From Roseibium sp. (GTDB lineage Bacteria; Pseudomonadota; Alphaproteobacteria; Rhizobiales; Stappiaceae): DNA of 64,000 bases. This document shows positions 8,529 to 16,621 of the stretch, piece by piece (within the stretch, counting starts at the first letter, position 1; every line of letters starts with the position of its first letter). Position numbers and translations under genes: made by a program. The notes beneath the pieces were generated by a model. That model did not search any database and had not been told where the DNA came from. It saw only the letters and a list, made by a program, of their open reading frames with translations. The DNA lies in the NCBI GenBank assembly GCA_017643925.1, contig JAEPML010000006.1, positions 182,225 through 246,224 on the forward strand. Direction: 5' to 3'.

Positions 8529-8563
8529 GAAAAATGCAGGCGGGGGCTAGGGCCTCCGCCTGC
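8529..8563 (-). terminator. Terminator-like hairpin after suyB (first copy)
   Basis: Reading the minus strand, an eight-base stem GCAGGCGG/CCGCCTGC with a 12-base loop is followed by ATTTTTCC. It begins eight bases past the suyB stop codon and fits an intrinsic terminator or attenuator between the hps-suy operon and the exporter/Usp genes. Confidence 0.65.
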
Positions 8564-8570
8564 GAATGGT

Positions 8571-9749
8571 TCAGGCACTGCGATAAAGCTTGGTCATCGA
8601 GAATTCCCTGTGACCAAGGGCTTCGGCTGCAGTGTGCCGACCATTGGCCGTGCGCCGGATCATTTCGATAAGGTCGTCGCCGGCCTCGTCGATTGTCTTC
8701 TCACGCCTCAGAATGCCCGAAACGTCGACATCCACGTGTTCGCTCATGGTGCGGACGGTGCGCGGATTGGCCGTGATCTTGATGACCGGCACGATCGGGT
8801 TGCCAACCACGTTGCCCTGCCCGGTCGGGAAGGTGTGGATCACGGCACCACCAGCGGCCATCAGGGTCACGCATTCGGCGGCAGCCGAAGACGAATCCAT
8901 GAAGTAAAGTCCCTTGCCCGAGTTCGGCGCTTCGGCGGGTTCGAGGATGTCGATGTATTGGGACGTGCGGCCAATTTTCTCGAGGTTGCCAAGGGCTTTT
9001 TCCTCGATGGTAGTCAGACCGCCCTCAATGTTGCCCTTGGTCGGTTGACTGTCGGAAAGATCGTCGGTCTGGTGTGCGAAGATCACCTCGTCCTGGTAGG
9101 CCTTCCACATCTTGTACCAGCGTTCGCCGACTTCCTCGTTGATTGCGCGTTTCTGGCAAATGTGTTCGGCACCCGTGATCTCCGAGGTTTCACCGAAGAA
9201 CCCGGTAATGCCTTCCGGAAGCAGCTTGTCATACATGTTTCCGACGGTTGGGCAGGAGCCAAGACCGGTGGTCGTGTCGCTTTCACCGCATTTGGTCGAG
9301 ATCCAGAGTTCGTTGAGGGCACATTCCTCGCGCTGCAGCTCGGTCGACCAGTGGACGAATTCCTTGGCCTTCCAGGAAGCTGAGCGAATGGTTTCGAAGT
9401 CGCCTTTCTGCTCGATCGAGAATTCTGCCACCGGCTTGCCGGTCTCGCGGATGCCGTCGGCAATGCGCTTGGTCCAGCCCGGTTCGATGCCGATCACCAC
9501 AACGGCCGCAACATTCGGGTTTGCTCCGGTACCGATCATCGTACGGAAATGGAGTTCGAGGTCTTCGCCGAACTGCAGGCGGCCATAGGCATGCGGAATC
9601 GCGAGCGTGCCCTTGACGTTGTTGGCAACGGCTTCACAGGCCGCGTTCGAGATGTCGTCCACCGGCAGAATGAGGACGTGATTGCGCACACCGACACGAC
9701 CGTTTTCGCGTCTGTAGCCCTGTACCGTGATGTTGGAATATTTTGACAT
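8571..9749 (-). CDS. suyB: Sulfolactate sulfo-lyase, large subunit (first copy)
   Basis: The 392-residue protein belongs to the UxaA/altronate dehydratase large-subunit family; key stretches are [48 protein letters not shown] and [19 protein letters not shown]. SuyB with SuyA removes sulfite from (R)-3-sulfolactate to give pyruvate, an iron-dependent reaction. The assignment over altronate dehydratase rests on its separate 96-residue partner and on the hps genes upstream. The start at ATG 9749 has AAGGAG nine bases before it; a GTG at 9755 lies too near that site. It is closely similar to the second copy at 60493-61674. Confidence 0.88.
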   Translation of the reverse strand: MSKYSNITVQGYRRENGRVGVRNHVLILPVDDISNAACEAVANNVKGTLAIPHAYGRLQFGEDLELHFRTMIGTGANPNVAAVVVIGIEPGWTKRIADGIRETGKPVAEFSIEQKGDFETIRSASWKAKEFVHWSTELQREECALNELWISTKCGESDTTTGLGSCPTVGNMYDKLLPEGITGFFGETSEITGAEHICQKRAINEEVGERWYKMWKAYQDEVIFAHQTDDLSDSQPTKGNIEGGLTTIEEKALGNLEKIGRTSQYIDILEPAEAPNSGKGLYFMDSSSAAAECVTLMAAGGAVIHTFPTGQGNVVGNPIVPVIKITANPRTVRTMSEHVDVDVSGILRREKTIDEAGDDLIEMIRRTANGRHTAAEALGHREFSMTKLYRSA

Positions 9750-9761
9750 GGACACGGCTCC

Positions 9762-10052
9762 TTACCAGCGCTTGGTTTTGCAGTTGTGCGTGTGGACGTG
9801 GCCGCCCTTTGCAATATCGGCAATGATCTTGCCGATGTCCTCGCCGTATTTCGTTGCGGTGTCGCCTTCCTTCAGGTCCTTCAATGCGATCTTGTGTCCG
9901 ATCGGAACGTCGGCACCTGCGGTCAGACGAAAGGTGGAATTGTCGTGGGTGACGCAGCACAGCATATCGGTGCCGGCGGTGAGCCCCTCCACGACGACCA
10001 CACCGACATTGTCGGCATGCTCGTGTACGAGCAGATGGGGAATTTCAGACAT
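9762..10052 (-). CDS. suyA: Sulfolactate sulfo-lyase, small subunit (first copy)
   Basis: A 96-residue SAF-domain protein of the kind that forms the small subunit of UxaA-type dehydratases; SuyA proteins are about 8-10 kDa. It contains [33 protein letters not shown] and the His-rich end GGHVHTHNCKTKRW, which probably contributes to the active site. It ends 13 bases before suyB and its start overlaps the end of the alcohol dehydrogenase gene by eight bases, so it is translated with the DHPS dehydrogenases as one operon. Confidence 0.88.
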   Translation of the reverse strand: MSEIPHLLVHEHADNVGVVVVEGLTAGTDMLCCVTHDNSTFRLTAGADVPIGHKIALKDLKEGDTATKYGEDIGKIIADIAKGGHVHTHNCKTKRW

Positions 10053-11058
10053 GAACGTCTCCTGTAGTGTCTGGCTTTAGCAAAATCTTGGGTGCCGCGA
10101 TGCTTCCCGAACGAAGACCGGCAAAGGCTTCGGCGCCCTCGGAAAGGGTGCGGACTTCGGTCCAGTCGAGCGGTCCGAGCCTGCCATCAAACATGGCCTC
10201 GGCCGTGTCCCTGAAGTCCTGGGCCGTGTAGGTGTAGGTGCCGAGAAAGGTGATTTCCTGCAGCGTCAAGCGACGTATGTCCAGGCCGCCCTCGGCCGAT
10301 CCCAGCCCGATATGAGCGATGACGCCACCCGGGCGCGCGACCCTGGATGCCATGGTTCTTGTTGCCGCAAAGCCAACCGCGTCAATCACGATATCGAACT
10401 GGCCGGCGTCCTCGGGGTCCGTGACCTGAAGAACATCGAAACCGCATCGGCTTCGCAGCAGAGCAGCGCGTTCCGTATTGAGTTCGATGACACGAATATC
10501 GGAAATGCCCTGGGCCTTCAGGCTGAGCGCGGCGCCGACACCGATCGCGCCGCCGCCGATGACAAGTGCAGCCGGATTGTCGTTTCCCTCGCCCAGGACA
10601 CGTTTCGCCAATCGGGTCGCATGCCAGCCACAGGCGATCGGCTCGGCAAGCGCAGCCTGCTGGTCGGTGATGTGACCGGGTACGGAAACCAGGTTCTGTT
10701 CCGGCATGGCCAGGAAATCGGCGAACCCGCCTTCACGTGGTTGCATGGATATGATCTGACGGTCCGGACAGAGATTGTCCCGGCCGGATTTGCATGCGGG
10801 GCAAGTGCCGCAGGTGACCAGCGGGTTAACGGTTACACGCCGACCCGACGTCGGTCCGCTTGCAACGGTCCCGGCAACCTCGTGGCCGAGAATGAGCGGT
10901 GCAGGACGCCGTTCGTCATGGCCGAGATAGGCGTGCATGTCAGAACCGCAGATGCCTGTGCAGGCAACCCGTATGAGCACTTCGTCCGCCTTGGGTTCCG
11001 GATCCGGAACACCCCGATAGACCAGTTTTTCAGGGCCCGTATAAACCAGCGCTTTCAT
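10045..11058 (-). CDS. hpsP: Zinc-dependent medium-chain dehydrogenase, probable DHPS 2-dehydrogenase
   Basis: A 337-residue zinc alcohol dehydrogenase: catalytic-zinc residues in TGICGSDMHAYLGHDE and LILGHEVAG, structural-zinc cysteines in CGTCPACKSGRDNLC, and a Rossmann fold beginning AALVIGGGAIGVGAA. In Cupriavidus pinatubonensis, HpsO and HpsP interconvert DHPS enantiomers through a keto intermediate before HpsN oxidises the R form. The gene lies between suyA and a short-chain dehydrogenase, overlapping both. Which of the two dehydrogenases is called hpsP and which hpsO is from memory; the order and families match the hps cluster but the stereospecificity is not visible. Confidence 0.68.
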   Translation of the reverse strand: MKALVYTGPEKLVYRGVPDPEPKADEVLIRVACTGICGSDMHAYLGHDERRPAPLILGHEVAGTVASGPTSGRRVTVNPLVTCGTCPACKSGRDNLCPDRQIISMQPREGGFADFLAMPEQNLVSVPGHITDQQAALAEPIACGWHATRLAKRVLGEGNDNPAALVIGGGAIGVGAALSLKAQGISDIRVIELNTERAALLRSRCGFDVLQVTDPEDAGQFDIVIDAVGFAATRTMASRVARPGGVIAHIGLGSAEGGLDIRRLTLQEITFLGTYTYTAQDFRDTAEAMFDGRLGPLDWTEVRTLSEGAEAFAGLRSGSIAAPKILLKPDTTGDVHV

Positions 11059-11825
11059 TTTGCGGTGAACCCTCCGTCGACCATCAGGACCTGGCCGGTG
11101 ACATAGTCCGAGGCCGATGAAGACAGAAACAGGAGCGGTCCGTCGATGTCTTCGAGCCGCCCGTTGCGGCCGACGCAGGTTTGCGCCGCGTTGCGGGCTG
11201 CACGGTCTTCGTCACCAAACACGGCTGCCGTCAATTCAGTCGGAAAGAAACCCGGGCCGATGGCGTTGGCATTTATGCCGTCCTTCGACCAGGCTTCCGC
11301 CATGGCACGTGTCAGTTGTGATACTCCACCTTTCGAGGCCCCGTAGGCAATCCCCCCGGGAAATGCGCGGGTGGATTGCAGGGAAGCAAAGTTGATGATG
11401 CGCCCCCATCCAGCCTTTGCCATCTCCGGAACGAGAGCCTGGCTCAGGAAGAAGGGTATGGTCAGGTTCAGCATCATCGTGATGTCCCAACCGCCGTCTG
11501 TCACCTCGTGGGCCGCTTGCCGGGTGTTGATGCCGGCTGCGTGGACGATAATCTGCGGAGCCCCGAAGGGTTGGCAGATGTTATCCACGATCGAGTCGAG
11601 GCGAGCGCGGTCCCCGAGGTCCGCCACCACGGGCGCCGTCTGGCCCTCCGTTTCGTTGTGCCAGGTTTCGAGCTCGTCTTTCCGTCGCGCGACGCCGACA
11701 ACCGAGGCACCGGCATTTGCCAGCACGGTTGCCGCGCGTCGGCCCAGTCCCGAGCTTGCACCTGTCACGCAGGCAACTTTTCCCGAGACATCGAACAGTC
11801 CCGTCATGTGGGTCATGTCAGGCAT
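11055..11825 (-). CDS. hpsO: Short-chain dehydrogenase, probable DHPS 2-dehydrogenase
   Basis: This 256-residue classical SDR has the NAD(P) motif TGASSGLGRRAA near residues 20-30, HAAGINTRQAA in place of NNAG, a catalytic Ser-Tyr-Lys set (FASLQST, then IAYGASKGG) and the C-terminal YVTGQVLMVDGGF. By context it is the partner of the zinc dehydrogenase in racemising DHPS through its 2-keto form. It overlaps the upstream hpsN gene by eight bases and the downstream gene by four. Sequence alone would only support a generic SDR. Confidence 0.68.
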   Translation of the reverse strand: MPDMTHMTGLFDVSGKVACVTGASSGLGRRAATVLANAGASVVGVARRKDELETWHNETEGQTAPVVADLGDRARLDSIVDNICQPFGAPQIIVHAAGINTRQAAHEVTDGGWDITMMLNLTIPFFLSQALVPEMAKAGWGRIINFASLQSTRAFPGGIAYGASKGGVSQLTRAMAEAWSKDGINANAIGPGFFPTELTAAVFGDEDRAARNAAQTCVGRNGRLEDIDGPLLFLSSSASDYVTGQVLMVDGGFTAK

Positions 11826-13125
11826 CGCTGCTCAGGTCGAAAGTCTCTTCGGGGAAGTACTTCCGGAGCCTGATATCGGCGGTGCGGGCATGACCCTCCA
11901 TGCCTTCCAGGCGCGAGATGCGTTCGGTCGCTTCGGCAACTGGCCGGGCCCCCTCGCGCGTGGCACGCTGCCAGGTGACGATTTTCATGAACTTGTGAAC
12001 CGATAGTCCGCCTGTATAGGTCGCCGCGCCGGAGGTTGGCAGCACATGGTTGGTCCCAGAGGCCTTGTCGCCAAAGGCGACCGTTGTTTCCTCTCCCAGG
12101 AACAATGACCCGTAACAGGCCAGCCGTCCCAGCCACCAGTCGAGATTCGCAGCCTGAACCGTCAGGTGTTCCGGCGCGTAGTTGTCGGAGACAGTTGCCA
12201 TCTCCTCGCGGTTGTCACACAGAATGACCTCGGCATAGTCGCGCCAGGCAGCGGTGGCGTTCTCCCGATTGACCTCAGGCAGGTCGTCGATGAGTTTGGG
12301 CACCAGCTGCATGACTTCTTCGGCGAGCGAGCGGGTGTCCGTTACCAGCCAGACCGGGGAATTGTAGCCGTGTTCCGCTTGGCCAACGAGGTCTGCTGCA
12401 ACCACCTCCGGGTCCGCTGTTGCATCCGCCAGAATGAGACTGTCGGTGGGGCCGGCAATCATGTCGATGCCGACGCGGCCAAACAGAATGCGTTTGGCTT
12501 CGGCAACAAACTGGTTGCCGGGCCCAACGAGGATGTTGGCCTTGGGAAGACCGAACAGACCGAACGTCATGGCGGCGACGCCCTGTACACCGCCCATGGC
12601 CAGGATCTTGTCCGCACCGCAGACCTTGGCGGCATAGACGATCGCCGGGTTGATGCCGACACCGGGGCGGGGCGGTGAACACGCGACGATGTTCTCGCAA
12701 CCGGCGACCTTTGCAGTCGTAACGGTCATGATCGCGCTGGCAATATGGGCGTATCTGCCACCCGGGATGTAACACCCGGCCGTTTTGACAGGGATGCTTT
12801 TCTGTCCCGCGATGAGACCTGGAACGATCTCGATCTGGACATCCGTACAGGTTTGTTTCTGCGTTTCGGCGAAGCGCTTCACATTGGCATGTGCGAATTC
12901 AATGTCACGCTTCAGCTTTTCAGGCACTTGCGCGGCAGCTGCCTCGATTTCCTCGTCGGTCAGGACGATGGTGCCGTCATATTTGTCAAACTTGGCTGCG
13001 TATTCGAGGGCGGCGGCGTCGCCGCCAGCCTCGATCGTGTTGAGAATGTCCTGCACGATCTTCGTCGTATCGGACGCGTCGCTACGCGAAGTCATGGACG
13101 CTTTCTTGAGGTACTCGACAGGCAT
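11818..13125 (-). CDS. hpsN: Sulfopropanediol (DHPS) 3-dehydrogenase, HisD family
   Basis: A 435-residue histidinol-dehydrogenase homologue: VKTAGCYIPGGRYAHIASA, GGVQGVAAMTFG, NILVGPGNQFVAEAKR, IDMIAGPTDSLI and DNYAPEHLTVQA are all family hallmarks. HpsN oxidises (R)-DHPS in two NAD-dependent steps to (R)-sulfolactate, as HisD does for histidinol. No his biosynthesis genes are near. The neighbours are two other dehydrogenases, suyAB and a TRAP transporter, which is the DHPS pathway layout. Its 5' end is eight bases after the TRAP large-permease stop, so transport and oxidation are co-expressed. Confidence 0.82.
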   Translation of the reverse strand: MPVEYLKKASMTSRSDASDTTKIVQDILNTIEAGGDAAALEYAAKFDKYDGTIVLTDEEIEAAAAQVPEKLKRDIEFAHANVKRFAETQKQTCTDVQIEIVPGLIAGQKSIPVKTAGCYIPGGRYAHIASAIMTVTTAKVAGCENIVACSPPRPGVGINPAIVYAAKVCGADKILAMGGVQGVAAMTFGLFGLPKANILVGPGNQFVAEAKRILFGRVGIDMIAGPTDSLILADATADPEVVAADLVGQAEHGYNSPVWLVTDTRSLAEEVMQLVPKLIDDLPEVNRENATAAWRDYAEVILCDNREEMATVSDNYAPEHLTVQAANLDWWLGRLACYGSLFLGEETTVAFGDKASGTNHVLPTSGAATYTGGLSVHKFMKIVTWQRATREGARPVAEATERISRLEGMEGHARTADIRLRKYFPEETFDLSSDA

Positions 13126-13133
13126 TTTCAGTC

Positions 13134-14465
13134 CTACTTGTAGATTTCTGGAAGCAGCGTGGTGGAGATTGCCGGGACATAGGCAATCAGCAGCGTCACG
13201 CAGAGCATGAAGAAGACGAATGGAACCGCCCGGGCCGCGATCTTCAGGATCGACTCGCCGGTCAGGCCGGACACCACAAAGAGGTTGAGGCCGAGCGGGG
13301 GCGTGATGAAACCGACACCCAGAGCCGTGATCATCATGATGCAGAACTGGATCTCATTCATGCCGATATTGTCGGCAAGCGGCTTGAGAATGGGAGCCAG
13401 GATCACGATGTTCGGCGTGGTTTCCATGACGCAGCCCGCCGCAATCAGGATGCCAACCATCAGCAGGATGAGGAGCGCGGGTTCATTGGTCAAAGACGTG
13501 ACCGCGTAGACGAACCCCTGCGGTACACCCAGGATGGCAAGCGCCTGCGCCAGCGGCAGGGAGAAGGCGATGATCGGCACGATCACCCCGTTGACCTTGG
13601 CCGAGCTGACGAGCATGGCCGGGAAATCGGACAGTTTCAGCGTGCCGAGAATGAAACCCATGGCAATGGTCACGACTACCGCGACTGCACCGGCTTCCGT
13701 CGGTGTCAGGCGACCGGAAAAGATGCCATAGAAAATGATGCCCGGGACAATGAAGGCGTACCAGCCCGATTTCAGGGCATTGCCGATATTGGCCAGCCAC
13801 TCGGAAAAGGTCATGAGCCCGCCGCCTTCATAGGCGTAGATGCGGTTCATGACGATGTTTGTGACTAGGATCGAAACGAGGATGGCGATACCGGGTATCA
13901 CGGCGGCAAGAAACAGGGTCGAGGCGGAAATGCCCAGAACAAGGCCGATGATGATATAGGCGATCGACGGCGGGATCAGGATGCCGGTACAGGCCCCTGC
14001 GGCGACGAGCGCACAGGCATAGGGCCGCGGATACCCGCTTTCCACCAGGCGTTCGATCGTCATCCGGCCCACTGCGGCTGCGCCGGCAGCGTCGGAACCC
14101 GAGATGGCGGAGAACATGCCACAGACCAGAACGGTTGCGGAGCCGAAGCCCCCCTTGGCCCAGCAGGTCAGGGCTTCGGCGACATCAAGAAACTTGCGGC
14201 TGAGGCCCGTGCGTACGAGCACGTCGCCGGTGAGGATGAAGAGCGGAACCGCAGTCAGGGCAAAGTGGTCGATGCCATGAAACAGGCTTTCGCCGACAAG
14301 TGACAGCGGCAAGGCGCCCGAGATCATCAGCATCGCGATTGCGGCGGCGCCGATGGCGGCCCAGACAGGGACGGCAAGGGCGACCAGTGCGACGAAGATC
14401 AGAACCGGGCCATAGAATTCCCATCCCAGTTCGACGGTTTGTTGCTGAAGGTGTTGCCAGAGCAT
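13134..14465 (-). CDS. TRAP transporter large permease (DctM), probable DHPS uptake
   Basis: A 443-residue, 12-or-more-helix membrane protein of the DctM family: SGSDAAGAAAVGRMTIERLV, GILIPPSIAYIIIGLV and TPTEAGAVAVVV are typical. With the small permease and binding protein upstream it forms a sodium-gradient-driven TRAP importer for organic anions. Its place directly before hpsN suggests DHPS as substrate, like the TRAP transporter encoded in other hps clusters. It follows the small permease gene by 11 bases. Confidence 0.85.
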   Translation of the reverse strand: MLWQHLQQQTVELGWEFYGPVLIFVALVALAVPVWAAIGAAAIAMLMISGALPLSLVGESLFHGIDHFALTAVPLFILTGDVLVRTGLSRKFLDVAEALTCWAKGGFGSATVLVCGMFSAISGSDAAGAAAVGRMTIERLVESGYPRPYACALVAAGACTGILIPPSIAYIIIGLVLGISASTLFLAAVIPGIAILVSILVTNIVMNRIYAYEGGGLMTFSEWLANIGNALKSGWYAFIVPGIIFYGIFSGRLTPTEAGAVAVVVTIAMGFILGTLKLSDFPAMLVSSAKVNGVIVPIIAFSLPLAQALAILGVPQGFVYAVTSLTNEPALLILLMVGILIAAGCVMETTPNIVILAPILKPLADNIGMNEIQFCIMMITALGVGFITPPLGLNLFVVSGLTGESILKIAARAVPFVFFMLCVTLLIAYVPAISTTLLPEIYK

Positions 14466-14476
14466 GTGGGTTCCCC

Positions 14477-14992
14477 TCAGTCGAACAGCTTGTCGCCTTC
14501 GTAGACGGGACGTCCGTCACGAAGGTCGCGCAAATCGCGGATGAAAGATTGAGCCAGGCGGAGCAGGACGAGACCAAATCCGAAGGGGACGGCCATCAGG
14601 AACCAGACCTGGGAGATTCGAAGCCCGTGGGTTACCGATCCGAACTTCGCCGACACGAGGACGGTTTCAAGCGACCAGTAGAACGCGACCACGGAGACGG
14701 CAAACATCACGATGTCGCCGAAAACATAGAGGAATGCCTTCACGCGCGGGCCGACATATTGCATCAGGACATCGATGCGAATGTGGCCTCGTTCCTTGAC
14801 GGCTGCAGCAGCTCCAATCCACGCGAGATAGATGAAGGAATAGCGAACAATTTCCTCACCCCAGATGGAGGAGTAGGCAAAAACCTCGCGTCGCACGACT
14901 TCCACGAACATGGTCAGCACAAGCATCACGTAAAACACGAGAAGCAGCCATCGCTCACCATTCCGATTTATGTTGCTTAGAATTTTGGACAT
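14477..14992 (-). CDS. TRAP transporter small permease (DctQ)
   Basis: With the start at ATG 14992 the protein has 171 residues and four hydrophobic segments (for example WLLLVFYVMLVLTMFVEVV). The segment SIWGEEIVRYSFIYLAWIG carries the DctQ-family E-x-x-R-Y core, followed by the conserved ERGHIRIDV. The frame is open further upstream to 15043, but those residues are polar and overlap the leader. It sits 115 bases after the binding-protein gene, with a strong hairpin between them. Confidence 0.83.
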   Translation of the reverse strand: MSKILSNINRNGERWLLLVFYVMLVLTMFVEVVRREVFAYSSIWGEEIVRYSFIYLAWIGAAAAVKERGHIRIDVLMQYVGPRVKAFLYVFGDIVMFAVSVVAFYWSLETVLVSAKFGSVTHGLRISQVWFLMAVPFGFGLVLLRLAQSFIRDLRDLRDGRPVYEGDKLFD

Positions 14993-15072
14993 AGGCACTC
15001 GCTTGCCGGGCTCGCAGCGGCCGGAGCCATGCGCGCACAACACTTAGGTTTTCGCGTTTTCAGGAAAGAGTT

Positions 15073-15098
15073 GTCCGGCGCTCGATTGAGCGCCGGAC
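15073..15098. repeat. Perfect 11-base inverted repeat between TRAP binding-protein and permease genes
   Basis: GTCCGGCGCTC and GAGCGCCGGAC pair perfectly around a four-base loop. It lies ten bases past the binding-protein stop codon. On the minus strand it is followed by AACTCTTTCC, which is too poor in T for a full terminator. It probably stabilises or attenuates the transcript so that the binding protein is made in excess over the permeases. Confidence 0.6.
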
Positions 15099-15107
15099 TT
15101 TTGGTCC

Positions 15108-16253
15108 TTAGGCGTCGTGCACGTAGTAACGGCCGCGGGTGTTGGCGGCGTCTTCGAGCTTGCCGAAGGCTTCCATCGAACCGGCCAGTTCGACCTTGAA
15201 CTTGTCCCATTCCGACCGCTGATAGCCGCCGGCTTCCTGCCATTCGGCAAGCTGGTCTTCGTTCAGCGAGTGGAACTCCACACCTGACTTGGTGAGTTCG
15301 GACATGGCGTAGGAGCGCGCAGCCGGGACCTTCGCAAGGTTCTGGGCGGAGGTGATCTCACCGGCAAACTCGATGCCTTCCTGAACGTCTGAAGGCAGGG
15401 AGTTGAACCACTCCAGGTTCATGGAATAGACCTGACTGTCCGGCACCGCCTGGGTGAAGGTCACATGGCTCAGGATGTCCTTGAAGCCGAAGACGTAAAG
15501 CGCACCGACGGACGGATCGAGTGCATCGGCCACGCCCTGCTTGATCGCAGACGGTGTCTCACCCCACGCAACAGGTGTCGGGTTGGCACCGACCATGCGG
15601 TAGTATTGCTGCAGCATTGCGGATCCGGGCACCCTGAACTTGACGCCCTTCAGGTCGCCTGGCGTGATGACCGCACCTGCACCGCCCTTGCGAACTGCAA
15701 CGACACGCGGGTCGATCACCACGTAGAAGAGCGCCTTGAAGCCGGAGGCCTCGACCTTCGGGTGCACTTCCTTCTTCCAGGCATCAGATGTGACCAGATT
15801 GGTGAAACGCTGATTGGAACCGCAGAAATACGGCATGTTGATCAGGTCAACAGCAGAGGCAAACGGAGCGAAGTTGGACAGTGAGTGCTGTGCAGCCTGG
15901 ATGGTTCCACCCTGAACCGCCTGCGCCAGGGCGCCACCGGCTCCGAGCTGACCGCCCGGGGCAAGCTTGACGTAGACCTTGCCATTCGTGGAGTTCTGGA
16001 TGTTTTCCTTCAGGTCCAGCTGCATGATCGGGTAGCTGCGAGACGCGCCCAGGATGTAGGCGGTCGCGAGGGTCATGATGTGGTCGGCAGCAGCTTCACG
16101 CTGCTTTTCTTCTGCTGCGATTTGTGCGGAAGCTTCCTCTGACCAGAGCACTCCAGCCGCACCTGCCACCAGTGCTGCCGTCAGGCTGCCACGGCCGGCA
16201 AGTTTCAGGAAATTACGGCGCTCCGCCGATTTGAGATCGTCGTACTTTTTCAT
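15108..16253 (-). CDS. TRAP transporter substrate-binding protein (DctP family), Tat-exported
   Basis: This 381-residue protein has an N-terminal ERRNFLKLAGRGSL motif followed by a hydrophobic stretch ending ASAQ, i.e. a twin-arginine signal peptide. The mature part has the DctP features KFRVPGSAMLQQYYRMVGA and GETPSAIKQGVADALD. It should capture the substrate in the periplasm and deliver it to the two permeases encoded downstream. It is the first large gene of the hps operon, preceded by a 62-residue membrane protein gene. Confidence 0.87.
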   Translation of the reverse strand: MKKYDDLKSAERRNFLKLAGRGSLTAALVAGAAGVLWSEEASAQIAAEEKQREAAADHIMTLATAYILGASRSYPIMQLDLKENIQNSTNGKVYVKLAPGGQLGAGGALAQAVQGGTIQAAQHSLSNFAPFASAVDLINMPYFCGSNQRFTNLVTSDAWKKEVHPKVEASGFKALFYVVIDPRVVAVRKGGAGAVITPGDLKGVKFRVPGSAMLQQYYRMVGANPTPVAWGETPSAIKQGVADALDPSVGALYVFGFKDILSHVTFTQAVPDSQVYSMNLEWFNSLPSDVQEGIEFAGEITSAQNLAKVPAARSYAMSELTKSGVEFHSLNEDQLAEWQEAGGYQRSEWDKFKVELAGSMEAFGKLEDAANTRGRYYVHDA

Positions 16254-16277
16254 AAAATTCCTCCCAGAATTCCGAAT

Positions 16278-16466
16278 TCAGCGTTGTTCTTGGCGGATTT
16301 TTTCGTCTGCTTCACCGCGAAGCACAGCCGCGACAAACGCTATCGAAACAGCGAACAGAAGCAGCATCTCGCCAACATTTCCCAGGAAGGGGGACCCGCC
16401 GAAAGAGCCAATCGCCACGTTGGTTACGAAGATCGCAAACAACACCGATGCAATTGCCAGCAACAT
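16278..16466 (-). CDS. Small two-helix membrane protein leading the hps operon
   Basis: A 62-residue protein, nearly all hydrophobic, with the core NVAIGSFGGSPFLGNVGEML and a polar end RGEADEKIRQEQR. The start at ATG 16466 is preceded by a near-perfect ribosome-binding site, GGAGGTGATC; the GTG at 16472 falls inside that site. I know of similar short proteins with a conserved FLGNVGEML-like core near transport operons, but no function. Its stop is 25 bases before the Tat-exported binding protein gene, so it may assist the TRAP system. Confidence 0.65.
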   Translation of the reverse strand: MLLAIASVLFAIFVTNVAIGSFGGSPFLGNVGEMLLLFAVSIAFVAAVLRGEADEKIRQEQR

Positions 16467-16500
16467 GATCACCTCCCACTGATCAATTCACGCGACATGA

Positions 16501-16522
16501 AAAATGTAAGCGCTTACATTTT
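16501..16522. promoter_or_regulatory. Perfect 22-base palindrome, probable LacI-type operator
   Basis: The centre reads TGTAAGCGCTTACA, and the palindrome extends four bases further on each side (AAAA and TTTT). The central CG and half-site are typical of LacI/GalR operators. It lies 35 bases upstream of the small membrane protein start and 100 upstream of the divergent LacI gene. Partly matching half-sites follow at about 16524-16540 and 16565-16575 (TTGCAAGCG, TTGTAAGC), so the regulator could block both promoters. Confidence 0.8.
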
Positions 16523-16621
16523 TGTTTGCAAGCGAAAAAGATATTTTCTTGAGAGAGGAAAAATTGTAAGCAAAATCCAGCCTTTGGCGTTGGTTCCGAG
16601 GCTGCAGTCCGGATTCTCGCA

